A DNA stretch of 64,000 nucleotides from assembly GCF_025963695.1 (NCBI RefSeq), contig NZ_JAOQAH010000084.1, positions 54,061 to 118,060 of the forward strand, written 5' to 3'. Positions 17,080 to 26,063 of the stretch are shown here, piece by piece. Origin of the DNA: Segetibacter sp. (GTDB taxonomy: Bacteria; Bacteroidota; Bacteroidia; Chitinophagales; Chitinophagaceae). Both the position numbers and the translations under genes were made by a program. The first letter of the stretch is position 1. The number at the start of each line of letters is the position of its first letter. The notes under the pieces are model-generated. The model made no database searches. It was not told the DNA's origin and saw only the letters and a list, made by a program, of their open reading frames with translations.

Positions 17080-19428
17080 CTAAACTGTTTTATTTGTGGG
17101 TGAATTCTTTCTTCTCTTCCACCAGGGACTTTTGTTAACTGCGTCGCCAGTGTTGTTCTTAGATTTCATTTGTGCATCAATTACGGCTACCAGTGTCATG
17201 TTTATAATATTTCTTACACTGCTTCCCAGTTGAAGAACATGAACAGGTTTCTTTAAACCTAATAAAATCGGGCCAATAGCGTCTGCTCCGCCAACCTCTT
17301 TAAGTAGGTTGTAAGCGATATTACCTGCAGCAAGGTTAGGAAAAATGAGGGTATTTACCTCGTGTTCGGCAAGTTCGCTAAAGGGGTAATTATCCTTTAC
17401 CACCTCTTTGTTGAATGCAAGACTCGCTTGCATTTCTCCATCAACAATCAACTTTGGGTTTCGTTGTTTTACAATAGCCGTAGCCTTTGCAACCATTTGA
17501 GCTTCTGCTGAATTGCTGCTACCAAAATTTGAATAACTTAACATAGCAATCCTTGGTGTGATGTTGAAGTTACTGACTTCTCTCGCTACCATAATTGTGA
17601 TGTCGGCGAGCTCTTCTGCACTTGGATTAAAATTAACGGTAGTATCGGCAAGAAACAAGGGACCCTTTTTTGTGATCATTATATACATGCCTGCAATTTT
17701 CTTTACCGACTCTTCTTTGCCTATAATTTGTAAAGCAGGACGAATAGCATCGGGATAATTTTTTAGGAGACCAGAAATCATTGCATCTGCGTCACCTGTT
17801 TCTACCATCATGCTTCCGTAATAATTGCGGTCTCTCATCATCTTCTTACTCTCGTAAAAATTAACTCCTTTACGCTTTCTCTTATCAAAAAACAAGGCCG
17901 CATAAGTATTTCGTTTTTCCTCGGTCTCATCACTTAAAGGATCTATAATAGGAAGCTCTGTAAGATCAATGCTGTTTTGCGCAGCAATAGCCTGTATCTT
18001 TTTAGTATTTCCCAATAATATTGGATAAGCTATTCCTTCGTCAAAGAGAATTTGGGCAGCCTTGAGGATTTTTAAATTATCAGCATCTGCAAACACAACT
18101 CTTTTAGGATTGTTTCGTGCTTTTGCACCTATTACACGCAGTAATTGATTATCTAAACCCAGACGTTTGTTAAGCTCTACCTTATAAGCGTTCCAATCTA
18201 AAATCGGATATTGTGCCACACCGCTTTCCATAGCAGCTTTTGCTACAGCAGGTGCTACGGTGCATAGTAATCTCGGATCGAGTGGCTTAGGGATAATATA
18301 CTCTGGGCCAAAAACAATGTTTTTTTCATTGTAGGCTAAGTTTACAATATCAGGCACAGCGGTCTTAGCCATTTCTGCAAGGGCTTTTACTGCTGCCAGT
18401 TTCATTGCTTCATTTATCTGAGTAGCTCTTACATCCAGTGCCCCTCTAAATATATAAGGAAAGCCCAGTACATTGTTAACCTGATTGGGGTAATCAGACC
18501 TTCCGGTAGCCATTATTACATCTTTCCTGGCTTCAACTGCAAGCTCATATGGAATCTCAGGGTCAGGATTGGCCATGGCAAAAACAATAGGATTTTTTGC
18601 CATGCTTTTTACCATATCAGCAGTTACTACGTTGCCAACACTTAAACCCAAAAAAACGTCTGCATCTTTCATTGCTTTTTCAAGCGTCCAATCGGTTCGG
18701 TTTACTGCAAATTTTCTTTTCTCATCATCCAGATCGGTGCGGCCTCTGTGAAGCACTCCGTCTTTATCAAACAGAATAAAATTTTCGTAACGAGCACCCA
18801 GAGAAATATACAATCTTACACAAGCCATAGCAGCAGCCCCTGCGCCATTAACCACAAATTCTACTTTTTCTATTTTTTTCCGTTGTAATTCAAGGGCATT
18901 AAGCAAAGCTGCACTACTAATGATGGCAGTGCCATGCTGGTCGTCGTGCATTACTGGTATTTTCAATCTTTCACGAAGCTTTGTCTCTATTTCAAAACAC
19001 TCAGGTGCTTTTATATCTTCCAGGTTGATACCTCCAAACGTGGGCTCAAGTGATGCAACTATGTCAACAAACTTTTGGGGATCTTTTTCATTTATTTCAA
19101 TATCAAAGACGTCGATGTCGGCAAAGATTTTGAACAACACGCCTTTTCCTTCCATAACAGGTTTGCTGGCCTCGGGGCCGATGTCGCCTAAACCGAGTAC
19201 TGCTGTACCATTACTTATAACAGCAACCAGGTTTCCTTTTGCAGTGTACTTGTATGCATTCTCTTTATTTGCAGCAATTTCTTTGCATGGTTCTGCGACT
19301 CCCGGGCTGTATGCAAGTGAGAGGTCCCGTTGTGTTTTTGCTTCCTTTGTTGGTATAACCTCTATTTTCCCCGGTCTTCCTTTGGAGTGGTATTCCAGTG
19401 CCTGCTCTCGTCGTAGTTCTTTTGACAT
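17080..19428 (-). CDS. maeB: NADP-dependent malic enzyme with phosphotransacetylase-like domain
   Basis: It decarboxylates malate to pyruvate with NADPH production. The 782 residues have an N-terminal malic domain (1-165, with AYSPGVAEPCKEI and MHDDQHGTAI), an NAD(P)-binding domain (165-425, with VVNGAGAAAMACVRLY) and a C-terminal domain resembling phosphate acetyltransferase (about 430-770), the full length of the MaeB class. In E. coli the PTA-like part is regulatory and responds to acetyl-CoA. ATG 19428 (MSKELRREQ) was chosen because the family starts there. It heads a tight operon with mlaE and mlaF. Confidence 0.95.
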   Translation of the reverse strand: MSKELRREQALEYHSKGRPGKIEVIPTKEAKTQRDLSLAYSPGVAEPCKEIAANKENAYKYTAKGNLVAVISNGTAVLGLGDIGPEASKPVMEGKGVLFKIFADIDVFDIEINEKDPQKFVDIVASLEPTFGGINLEDIKAPECFEIETKLRERLKIPVMHDDQHGTAIISSAALLNALELQRKKIEKVEFVVNGAGAAAMACVRLYISLGARYENFILFDKDGVLHRGRTDLDDEKRKFAVNRTDWTLEKAMKDADVFLGLSVGNVVTADMVKSMAKNPIVFAMANPDPEIPYELAVEARKDVIMATGRSDYPNQVNNVLGFPYIFRGALDVRATQINEAMKLAAVKALAEMAKTAVPDIVNLAYNEKNIVFGPEYIIPKPLDPRLLCTVAPAVAKAAMESGVAQYPILDWNAYKVELNKRLGLDNQLLRVIGAKARNNPKRVVFADADNLKILKAAQILFDEGIAYPILLGNTKKIQAIAAQNSIDLTELPIIDPLSDETEEKRNTYAALFFDKRKRKGVNFYESKKMMRDRNYYGSMMVETGDADAMISGLLKNYPDAIRPALQIIGKEESVKKIAGMYIMITKKGPLFLADTTVNFNPSAEELADITIMVAREVSNFNITPRIAMLSYSNFGSSNSAEAQMVAKATAIVKQRNPKLIVDGEMQASLAFNKEVVKDNYPFSELAEHEVNTLIFPNLAAGNIAYNLLKEVGGADAIGPILLGLKKPVHVLQLGSSVRNIINMTLVAVIDAQMKSKNNTGDAVNKSPWWKRRKNSPTNKTV

Positions 19429-19599
19429 AGATGTATAAATATGCAAATTACAACAATTGACTGCATGGTTAGAATTACAAAAGATTTAAGTTGATTTACT
19501 GGAGAGAACTGAGACTGGGGTAATATTATATGTACATTTAAATTTTATTGCTACGGGGTCAAAATTAAAATGGGAAGTATCAACATGACTTTTCGGAAT

Positions 19600-19636
19600 A
19601 AAAAAAGGGGTGAAGAAAAACTTACCCCTAAAAAAT
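19600..19636 (-). terminator. Terminator after the ferredoxin gene
   Basis: On the minus strand AGGGGT and ACCCCT pair over 6 bp, extended by AAG/CTT with one bulge, followed by TTTTTTTA. It lies 38 bases after the ferredoxin stop. Confidence 0.75.
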
Positions 19637-19673
19637 CAGGTCTATAGTTGCAATCATAAAATTATTGAATTGA

Positions 19674-20018
19674 TTAATGCATACGCTCTTTTTTAGACAT
19701 AAGTTCCTCAACCGTTTCCACGTACATTTCATCGGGTACACAACAGTCAACGGGGCAAACTGCGGCACATTGTGGTTCCTCGTGAAAGCCCTGGCATTCG
19801 GTACACTTGTTTGGAGTAATATAGTACGTATCTACTGCAACGGGTGCCATTCTTTGGTCAGCAGATACTACTGACCCGTCTAATAAAGTAAATGTACCTT
19901 TTACAGCAGTTCCATCACTCATTGACCATTCAACTCCTCCTTCATATATAGCATTGTTTGGGCATTCCGGTTCGCATGCTCCGCAGTTGATACATTCATC
20001 GGTTATTTTTATGGCCAT
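19674..20018 (-). CDS. 4Fe-4S dicluster ferredoxin
   Basis: A small electron carrier of 114 residues with two cysteine groups: [12 protein letters not shown] near residues 9-20, then CTEC, C and [10 protein letters not shown] in the second half, an arrangement of the bacterial 2[4Fe-4S] (Fdx/YfhL-like) type with a long insertion between the clusters. It is cytoplasmic. The partner enzyme cannot be named. It is divergent from the acyl-CoA reductase gene, with overlapping back-to-back promoters between them. Confidence 0.93.
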   Translation of the reverse strand: MAIKITDECINCGACEPECPNNAIYEGGVEWSMSDGTAVKGTFTLLDGSVVSADQRMAPVAVDTYYITPNKCTECQGFHEEPQCAAVCPVDCCVPDEMYVETVEELMSKKERMH

Positions 20019-20050
20019 TTTGTTTTCGGTTTAAATAGTGTTATTCAATG

Positions 20051-20071
20051 TACTTTTGCCCAGCAAAAATA
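20051..20071. promoter_or_regulatory. Back-to-back -7 boxes for ferredoxin and acyl-CoA reductase
   Basis: TACTTTTG at 20051-20058 (plus) and TATTTTTG on the minus strand at 20064-20071 are only 5 bases apart. Each fits TAnnTTTG. Neither has a well-spaced TTTG. The two promoters would exclude each other, so their genes may be inversely expressed (inference). Confidence 0.5.
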
Positions 20072-20082
20072 AGGTTTGAGAG

Positions 20083-21078
20083 ATGACTTTACAACAACGA
20101 ATCGAACTATTAGTGAGACTGGGAGAATATGTGCAAAGAAATGACGACGAATGGCAGCATGTTAAGGAACAGGCGAACCGAAAAAACCCCTGGTTTGTTC
20201 CCGAATTTATTGAGATGGCTACCAATAACATTGGGAATGCTTTTTTACAAAAAGATAAGCTCGATAACTGGGTGAAAGATTACAGGGTGCCTGCTGAAAA
20301 CAACCAACCTGTAACTGTGGGAATTGTGATGGCAGGAAATATTCCAATGGTAGGCTTTCACGACTTACTCTGTATTTTTATTACAGGGCATATTTCAAAA
20401 ATAAAGCTCTCTTCGAAGGATGAGGTTTTAATAGAACACCTGGTGTTGTTGTTGAAAAAATGGGCGCCGGAGATAGGCGATTTAATTTTAATAGCTGAAC
20501 AATTAAAGGGTTGTGACGCTTATATAGCTACCGGTAGCAATAACTCAGGAAGATATTTTGATTATTACTTTGGAAAGTATCCTCACATTATCAGGCGAAA
20601 TCGTACCAGTGTAGCTATATTAGACGGATCAGAAACTACGGAGGAACTCGAAAAGTTAGCCGATGATATACAAACATACTTTGGCCTGGGATGTCGTAAT
20701 GTAACAAAGTTATATGTGCCTCCTGACTATAATTTTTCACCGCTTTTGGCAGCTTTAAACAAGTATGCGCATTATGAGGATTTTCATAAATACAAGCACA
20801 ATTACGATTATCAACTTGCATTATTAATGATGGGTAATAAGTTCTACATGACCAATGGAACTGTCTTGCTCTCAAAAAATGAATCATTCTTTACTGCAGT
20901 AAGCCAAGTGAATTACGAATTTTATAGCAATACAGAAGAACTTGAATCGTTGAAAAATAATGCCGATGTGCAGTGCATTGTTGGCCACCATGCACTCCCT
21001 TTTGGACAAGCTCAACAACCCTCTTTAGCTGATTATGCAGACCGAGTTGATACAATGAAGTTTGCTGTTTCTTTGTAG
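20083..21078 (+). CDS. Acyl-CoA reductase (LuxC family)
   Basis: The enzyme would reduce an acyl-CoA or acyl-enzyme to an aldehyde with NADPH. The 331 residues have an aldehyde-dehydrogenase-like fold with a nucleotide region (PVTVGIVMAGNIPMVGFHDLLC), a middle segment DAYIATGSNNSGRYFDYYFG, and FGLGCRNVTKLYVP with the expected catalytic Cys. No luciferase or acyl transferase gene is nearby, so a luminescence role is not suggested. Short LuxC-like proteins of this kind are widespread in Bacteroidota with unknown substrate. Confidence 0.88.
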   Translation: MTLQQRIELLVRLGEYVQRNDDEWQHVKEQANRKNPWFVPEFIEMATNNIGNAFLQKDKLDNWVKDYRVPAENNQPVTVGIVMAGNIPMVGFHDLLCIFITGHISKIKLSSKDEVLIEHLVLLLKKWAPEIGDLILIAEQLKGCDAYIATGSNNSGRYFDYYFGKYPHIIRRNRTSVAILDGSETTEELEKLADDIQTYFGLGCRNVTKLYVPPDYNFSPLLAALNKYAHYEDFHKYKHNYDYQLALLMMGNKFYMTNGTVLLSKNESFFTAVSQVNYEFYSNTEELESLKNNADVQCIVGHHALPFGQAQQPSLADYADRVDTMKFAVSL

Positions 21079-21323
21079 TTTGCGTGCTTGGCAAGGACCG
21101 AATAGGAATCGGGGATGGTGAAATTTATTCGACTGGTAATGCTTAAATGTCTTTCCGTCACGACGAATTTACGATGTCACTTATGGTTCTGACTTTTTAA
21201 CTGATCTACGACAACCTTCGTCAATTTTTTGTTAAATGGTTCTTCTGATAATCAACGATTTAAACAGTTTTATTAGTTTGGTGTTCATAGGCATATTATT
21301 TGACAACTTTAATAAAAAAATAG

Positions 21324-22838
21324 ATGATGAAACTTAAGAATGTTCTTTTGGTGATTCTCATCAGTGCTGCCACTTCCTTTTTAAGTGTGTGGGGCTACAA
21401 CCGATGGGAGGAGAAGCAGACAGCAGGAGTGCAGGAACCGGGTAAATTACCTGTGAATTATGCAGGTTTTTTTGATGGTCAGAGAGCTGCGGGAGCCATT
21501 GATTTCACGGCAGCTTCTACCTCAGCAACGCCTGCGGTGGTTCACATAAAAACAAAAACAAAAGCCCGGCAGGTAACCAATAACTTACCTCGTGGCCGAG
21601 GGCGCAACCCTTTTTCAGATCTTTTTGGCGACGATTTTGGCGACCTGTTTGGAGGTCCTCAATCACAAACAATACCTGAACAACGTGCGAGTGGTAGTGG
21701 CGTTTTGATTAGCAACGACGGTTTTATCGTTACCAACAATCACGTGATAGACGGTGCTGACGATATAAATATTACCTTAAACAACAAACGTTCTTACAAA
21801 GCAACCTTAATAGGTGCAGACCCAAGTACCGATATTGCTGTTCTTAAAATTGAAGGTAAAAGTTTTCCTTACCTCGTGTATGGAAATAGCGACGATGTAA
21901 AACTGGGTCAATGGGTATTGGCAGTAGGCTACCCGCTTACTTTGGATGTAACTGTAACTGCTGGTATTATCAGTGCCAAAGCAAGATCGATAGGTATTAA
22001 TCGCAGGCAGAGCGAAACTCCAATAGAAAGTTTTCTTCAAACTGATGCTGCTGTTAATCCAGGCAATAGTGGTGGTGCATTAATTAATCCTGAGGGACAG
22101 CTAATCGGCATTAACTCAGCAATTGCTTCACCTACCGGTAGCTATGCGGGTTATTCTTATGCGGTGCCTGTAAACATCGTTAAGAAAGTTGTCAACGATT
22201 TAATGAAGTTCGGAACAGTTCAGAGAGCTTATCTCGGTATTCAATATTCGATGGGGGAACCTACAGAAGAAGAGAAGAAAGAGTACGGCTTAAGAGACGG
22301 TGAGGGCGTTGTGGTAACAGATGTACCTACAGGAGGAGCAGCCAGCGTTGCAGGTATAAGAAAGGGTGACATCGTAACTAAAATAAATGAAGTAAAAGTT
22401 ACTACAGGACCAGAAATGGTTGAGCAGGTAACTCGCTACAAGCCCGGCGATAAAATTACTGTGACTTACCTAAGAGACGGTAAAGAAAACACGGCCACGC
22501 TTACATTAAAGAATCGTTCAGGTAATACAAACGTTGTAAAAAATGCTACTATTCTTGAAAAACTGGGTGGTACGTTTGAAAACCTTGATAAGAAAGCGGC
22601 GGCGGCATATGACGTGCCAGGGGGAGTTGTGGTAAGAAAAATTGGAAGTGGTGCTTTAAGCAAAACAAAAATGCAAGATGGTTTTGTTATTACGAGCGTA
22701 AATGGAATTGTCGTAAAAAGCATAGACGATTTACAGGTTGCATTGGAAAAAAACAAAGGAAACAACGTTAAGTTAGAGGGAATGTACCCAGGCTATGAAG
22801 GTAGCTATGGTTATCCTTTAAATTTAGGGGCAGAATAG
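21324..22838 (+). CDS. htrA: HtrA/DegP-type periplasmic serine protease
   Basis: A trypsin-fold protease of envelope quality control. The 504 residues (or 503 from the second ATG) start with a signal/anchor segment (about 5-25), a glycine- and FGD-rich loop (about 90-115, in the LA-loop region), then the protease domain with His140 (TNNHVIDG), Asp170 (STDIAVL) and Ser249 (NPGNSGGAL). Two PDZ domains follow (about 300-395 and 410-500), with the first containing YLGIQY. It ends 2 bases before a 32-bp perfect hairpin and is convergent with the symporter gene. Confidence 0.95.
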   Translation: MMKLKNVLLVILISAATSFLSVWGYNRWEEKQTAGVQEPGKLPVNYAGFFDGQRAAGAIDFTAASTSATPAVVHIKTKTKARQVTNNLPRGRGRNPFSDLFGDDFGDLFGGPQSQTIPEQRASGSGVLISNDGFIVTNNHVIDGADDINITLNNKRSYKATLIGADPSTDIAVLKIEGKSFPYLVYGNSDDVKLGQWVLAVGYPLTLDVTVTAGIISAKARSIGINRRQSETPIESFLQTDAAVNPGNSGGALINPEGQLIGINSAIASPTGSYAGYSYAVPVNIVKKVVNDLMKFGTVQRAYLGIQYSMGEPTEEEKKEYGLRDGEGVVVTDVPTGGAASVAGIRKGDIVTKINEVKVTTGPEMVEQVTRYKPGDKITVTYLRDGKENTATLTLKNRSGNTNVVKNATILEKLGGTFENLDKKAAAAYDVPGGVVVRKIGSGALSKTKMQDGFVITSVNGIVVKSIDDLQVALEKNKGNNVKLEGMYPGYEGSYGYPLNLGAE

Positions 22839-22839
22839 A

Positions 22840-22908
22840 AAGAATAATTGAATAAATAGTAAAGGCTGTCCGATGAGGACAGCCTTTACTATTTATTCAA
22901 TTATTCTT
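22840..22908. terminator. 32-bp perfect inverted repeat, bidirectional terminator
   Basis: The left arm 22840-22871 and right arm 22877-22908 are exactly complementary over 32 bp with a 5-base loop (GATGA). The inner 12 bp contain AAGGCTGTCC/GGACAGCCTT; the outer 20 bp are A/T-rich. It starts one base after the htrA stop codon, in a 179-base convergent intergenic region. Confidence 0.9.
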
Positions 22909-23017
22909 ATACAGTTCCTGAAAAGGTTCTGTTCCACTTGTAAAATAATACTTCCCTAAGTTAGAACTGTATCACTGGTTTTTAAACTGCTAGTTCTAAT
23001 ACGCGCTTACCTCTTTG

Positions 23018-24547
23018 TTATAGTACAGCGCCTGTTTCGTTACCCTTGCCTTTAGAAATAAAAATTAATCCGATGAAGGTTAGCAGCCCGTTTAGAATTA
23101 ATAGCTCTACTCCAATTTGATAACCGTTAAACCAGGTCGCTGAATATTCACTGATATAATAACAGATAGCAGGAGCTATTAAGCAGATGATCGGAACGAA
23201 AGGTCCGTCAGATATCTTTCGCTTTGTCAAAATTCCGAAGGCAAATAAACCTAACAAGGGACCATAGGTATAACCGGCAAGTTTTAAAATAATGTCGATA
23301 ATCGACTTGTTATCTATCCACTTAAAAACTAACACGCATAAAAAGAAGATCAGTGCGAATATCATATGTATGGTTATCCTGATATTCTTCTTTTTATTTT
23401 CAGTCCATACTTCGTTTCTTTTTAAGCCAATTATATCAATACAAAAAGAAGAGGTTAAAGCTGTTAAAGCACCGTCAGCGCTGGGAAAGAGCGCAGAGAT
23501 TAATCCCAGGATAAAAATAATACCGATAACAGGTGGCAAGTAATTGAATGCGATCTGTGGAAAAATATTGTCGCCAATAATATTTTTTCCATCCAGTAAA
23601 AACTGCATCTGTTGCTTTCCATCCACCAACACTTGCTGAAATGCGCCACCTTTATTAATAGCAAATAAATATAAAAGACCTCCTAAAACCAGGAAGATAA
23701 AGACAACAACGCCTTGTAAAAGACTTAAGGTCAACATGTTTTTTTGCGAGTCGCCAAGCGTACGAACGCTGATATTTTTTTGCATCATTTCCTGGTCGAG
23801 GCCGGTCATAGCAATCGTGATGAATGCACCACCAATAATAGATTTTAAAAAATACCCCGAACTTTTATAATCTGTATTGAGCAAGTGTAAATAGTTATGC
23901 GATTTCAACTCACCCCATGTACTACCAAAATCGAGGTTTAAAGAATTCATGATATAACCAACACAGATCAACAAGCCGATCAGTATAAACGAAGTTTGTA
24001 AAGTGTCTGTAAACACAATCGTTTTTACCCCTCCCTTAAAAGTGTACAGAATAATCATTAACAAGATGACGAATGTGGTTAACCAGAAAGGAACACCCAT
24101 GTCATCGAGGATGAAAATCTGAAGCACATTAATAACCAGGTAAAGCCTGGCTGTAGCCCCAAAGGTTCGTGAGATAATAAAAAACAGCGCGCCGGTTTTA
24201 TAAGATGAAACACCGAGCCTCTGTAACAAATAAGTATAAATGGAAGTCAGATTCATTCGGTAGTAGAGTGGAAGCAGCACAAATGCAACAACAAAATATC
24301 CCAAAAAATAGCCAATAACAACCTGGAAATAACCAAAGCTACCAACCCCAACTGTTCCCGGAACGCTTACGAACGTAACACCACTAAGTGAAGTGCCTAT
24401 CATACCAAACGCAACAAGCATCCAGTTGCTACTGCGATTTCCTATAAAAAAAGTATCGTTATTGCTGTTTCGGCTGGTATACCATGCCACACCTAACAAA
24501 AGAAAAAAGTATCCGAAAACAAACGTAAATAACAGCGTTGGAGACAT
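23018..24547 (-). CDS. Sodium:solute symporter (SSS family)
   Basis: An inner-membrane Na+-coupled transporter of 509 residues with about 13 hydrophobic helices. Family signs are the N-terminal FIGNRSSNWMLVAFGMIGTSLSG segment, the DTLQTSFILIGL helix and the GLISALFPSADGALTALTSSF segment near residues 340-365. Family substrates include sugars, sialic acid, iodide, proline and pantothenate; the substrate here cannot be inferred, since no catabolic genes are adjacent. It is divergent from the LOG-family gene. Confidence 0.92.
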   Translation of the reverse strand: MSPTLLFTFVFGYFFLLLGVAWYTSRNSNNDTFFIGNRSSNWMLVAFGMIGTSLSGVTFVSVPGTVGVGSFGYFQVVIGYFLGYFVVAFVLLPLYYRMNLTSIYTYLLQRLGVSSYKTGALFFIISRTFGATARLYLVINVLQIFILDDMGVPFWLTTFVILLMIILYTFKGGVKTIVFTDTLQTSFILIGLLICVGYIMNSLNLDFGSTWGELKSHNYLHLLNTDYKSSGYFLKSIIGGAFITIAMTGLDQEMMQKNISVRTLGDSQKNMLTLSLLQGVVVFIFLVLGGLLYLFAINKGGAFQQVLVDGKQQMQFLLDGKNIIGDNIFPQIAFNYLPPVIGIIFILGLISALFPSADGALTALTSSFCIDIIGLKRNEVWTENKKKNIRITIHMIFALIFFLCVLVFKWIDNKSIIDIILKLAGYTYGPLLGLFAFGILTKRKISDGPFVPIICLIAPAICYYISEYSATWFNGYQIGVELLILNGLLTFIGLIFISKGKGNETGAVL

Positions 24548-24634
24548 AGGTCAATATAATATTAATGTAAGGTTATAGAGGGCGAAAAGTAGGAAAAAAT
24601 AATGACCTAATATTGCGGTGTTAAAAGCAACTAC

Positions 24635-25186
24635 ATGAATTTGACTTCTATAGCGGTCTTCTGTGGCTCTCAAAATGGTTCTGATCCCATATTTGTGCAA
24701 CATGCAACTGAGTTAGGCGGGTACATGGGCAGAAACAACATAACGTTGATTTATGGCGGGGGTAAAAAAGGATTAATGGGAGCGGTGGCAGATTCTGCAA
24801 TGAAAAGCGGGGGCAAGGTTACAGGCATTATCCCTGAGATTTTGATAGGGTGGGAGCATCAACATACCGGTATAACAGACCTGCAGGTAGTAGCCGACAT
24901 GCACGCCCGTAAAAAGATTATGTACGATCTCTGCGATGCTGCTATCATTCTACCCGGAGGGCATGGTACACTCGATGAGATGTTTGAAATGCTTACCTGG
25001 AACACACTTAAAATCCACAACAAAAAAATAATCCTGCTTAATTCAGCAGGATTTTATAATCACTTAATCAGTCATATCAGCCATATGCAGCAGTGTGACT
25101 TTTTATACGAAGATTGGCGGGATCGCATTTTAGTTGTCGATACTGTACAACAAATTATCTCCTTCTTGAACGAAGGTAAAAGTTAA
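24635..25186 (+). CDS. LOG family protein (TIGR00730 Rossmann fold)
   Basis: Probable nucleotide 5'-monophosphate phosphoribohydrolase of the LOG (LONELY GUY) family, which in characterised members releases a nucleobase or cytokinin from its monophosphate. The 183 residues show AVFCGSQNGSDP at the start, LIYGGGKKGLMGAVAD, and the hallmark PGGHGTLDEMFEMLTW, matching PGGxGTxxE. Bacterial members are often misnamed lysine decarboxylase. Its 3' end overlaps the convergent beta-barrel gene by 32 bases. Confidence 0.92.
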   Translation: MNLTSIAVFCGSQNGSDPIFVQHATELGGYMGRNNITLIYGGGKKGLMGAVADSAMKSGGKVTGIIPEILIGWEHQHTGITDLQVVADMHARKKIMYDLCDAAIILPGGHGTLDEMFEMLTWNTLKIHNKKIILLNSAGFYNHLISHISHMQQCDFLYEDWRDRILVVDTVQQIISFLNEGKS

Positions 25187-25748
25187 ACCCAGTCCGCAAT
25201 ATGGGCCGTTTCGAGCCAAGGTGACCTATGTAAGGAGAGTCTTCGTTGTTACCTGCATCAAACATAATTACAGTGTAAAAACTACTTCTGCCTACTTCCC
25301 TGCTTGCATAACCTACCCCAAGTAGCAGGCTCGGAGCCTGTTGTTTATAAGTTACTTCTTGCCCCGAATACACATCTCTGAGGTTTGTATTTATCCTGTT
25401 ATACTCTGGTAAAACCTGTAAGAAAACGCTTCTTATAGGAAAAACCCTTACAAACATACCCGCACCGTAATTAAAACTTCTTTGCCTTGTTCCGCCATTA
25501 TATTCTGCGGAATATGAGTTATAGTTTAAATTGGTTGAAATGCCGGCATCAAGCCATTGGGCCACGCTGTAACCTATTTCAGGGTTTGCTCCTCCGCTAA
25601 ATCCACCGCTACTTAATCCAAGACCAATAGCGGCACCAATAAAAATGTTGTCTCTTCTGAATTTATGCGTTTTTTCTTCTTCTTCATCCTGGGCAAAGGT
25701 TGAAACAGTCAAAGAAAGCATACCTAGAACAATAAATAAGCGCCTCAT
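25155..25748 (-). CDS. Outer-membrane beta-barrel protein, hypothetical
   Basis: The 197 residues begin with a signal peptide (1-19, cleavage near TFA-QDE), an acidic linker DEEEEKTHKFRRD, then alternating amphipathic strands with Gly- and Tyr-rich turns (IFIGAAIGLGLSSGGFSGGANPEIGYSV, VFLQVLPEYNR, PSLLLGVGYAS) ending in RTGFNFYLRSRRR. This fits a small eight-stranded outer-membrane barrel of the OMP_b-brl type. No specific function is known. Its stop lies inside the 3' end of the LOG gene on the other strand. Confidence 0.8.
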   Translation of the reverse strand: MRRLFIVLGMLSLTVSTFAQDEEEEKTHKFRRDNIFIGAAIGLGLSSGGFSGGANPEIGYSVAQWLDAGISTNLNYNSYSAEYNGGTRQRSFNYGAGMFVRVFPIRSVFLQVLPEYNRINTNLRDVYSGQEVTYKQQAPSLLLGVGYASREVGRSSFYTVIMFDAGNNEDSPYIGHLGSKRPILRTGFNFYLRSRRR

Positions 25749-25822
25749 CTTTTTTACTTTAGTTTAAATCAAAAATACTGCCTTGATAGGTTCTTTTTAA
25801 CGGGCACCTGATCTTTTGTGAT

Positions 25823-25848
25823 ACTTCGGTTGTGTCACTCCCTTGTAC
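25823..25848 (-). repeat. Dispersed intergenic element, GTGACAC core type
   Basis: On the minus strand it reads GTACAAG, GGA, GTGACAC, AAC with the short-form tail CGAAGT. It is a full consensus match. Confidence 0.85.
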
Positions 25849-25999
25849 TGCATCTTGTTATGAAGCCATATTCAGACCATAACCCCTAAGATTGAATTAA
25901 ACAACAAAAGGCTGGTATCATAAAAACAGGGTAAAGAAACAGGATATAAAAACGAACAATTGTTAAAATTAGTAACAAGGTTACGAATTGTTAAAGAAA

Positions 26000-26038
26000 T
26001 ACGAAGTAGATCGTATATTTGATACGAAATTATTCGTA
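26000..26038 (+). promoter_or_regulatory. Promoter with two tandem palindromic operator candidates
   Basis: TACGAAGTAGATCGTA (26000-26015) and TACGAAATTATTCGTA (26023-26038) are both TACGA-N6-TCGTA, with starts 23 bases apart, about two helical turns. The -7 box TATATTTG (26014-26021) sits between and slightly overlaps the first. A further TACGAA half-site occurs at 25982. A dimeric regulator binding both would cover the promoter. Confidence 0.6.
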
Positions 26039-26063
26039 CTTAAAGTATTAAAACCAGCATGTC

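Larger units (their letters stand above)
25749..26063. other. Divergent intergenic region, 315 bases
   Basis: It separates the beta-barrel gene (minus) from the coiled-coil gene (plus). It holds a dispersed element at 25823-25848 and, near the plus-strand gene, a promoter with two palindromic operator candidates (26000-26038). No other structure is seen. Confidence 0.5.

Noticed and set aside
20083..21078. Bioluminescence (lux) operon suggested by the LuxC-like protein
   Set aside because: No luxAB, luxD or luxE homologue is present anywhere in the window.
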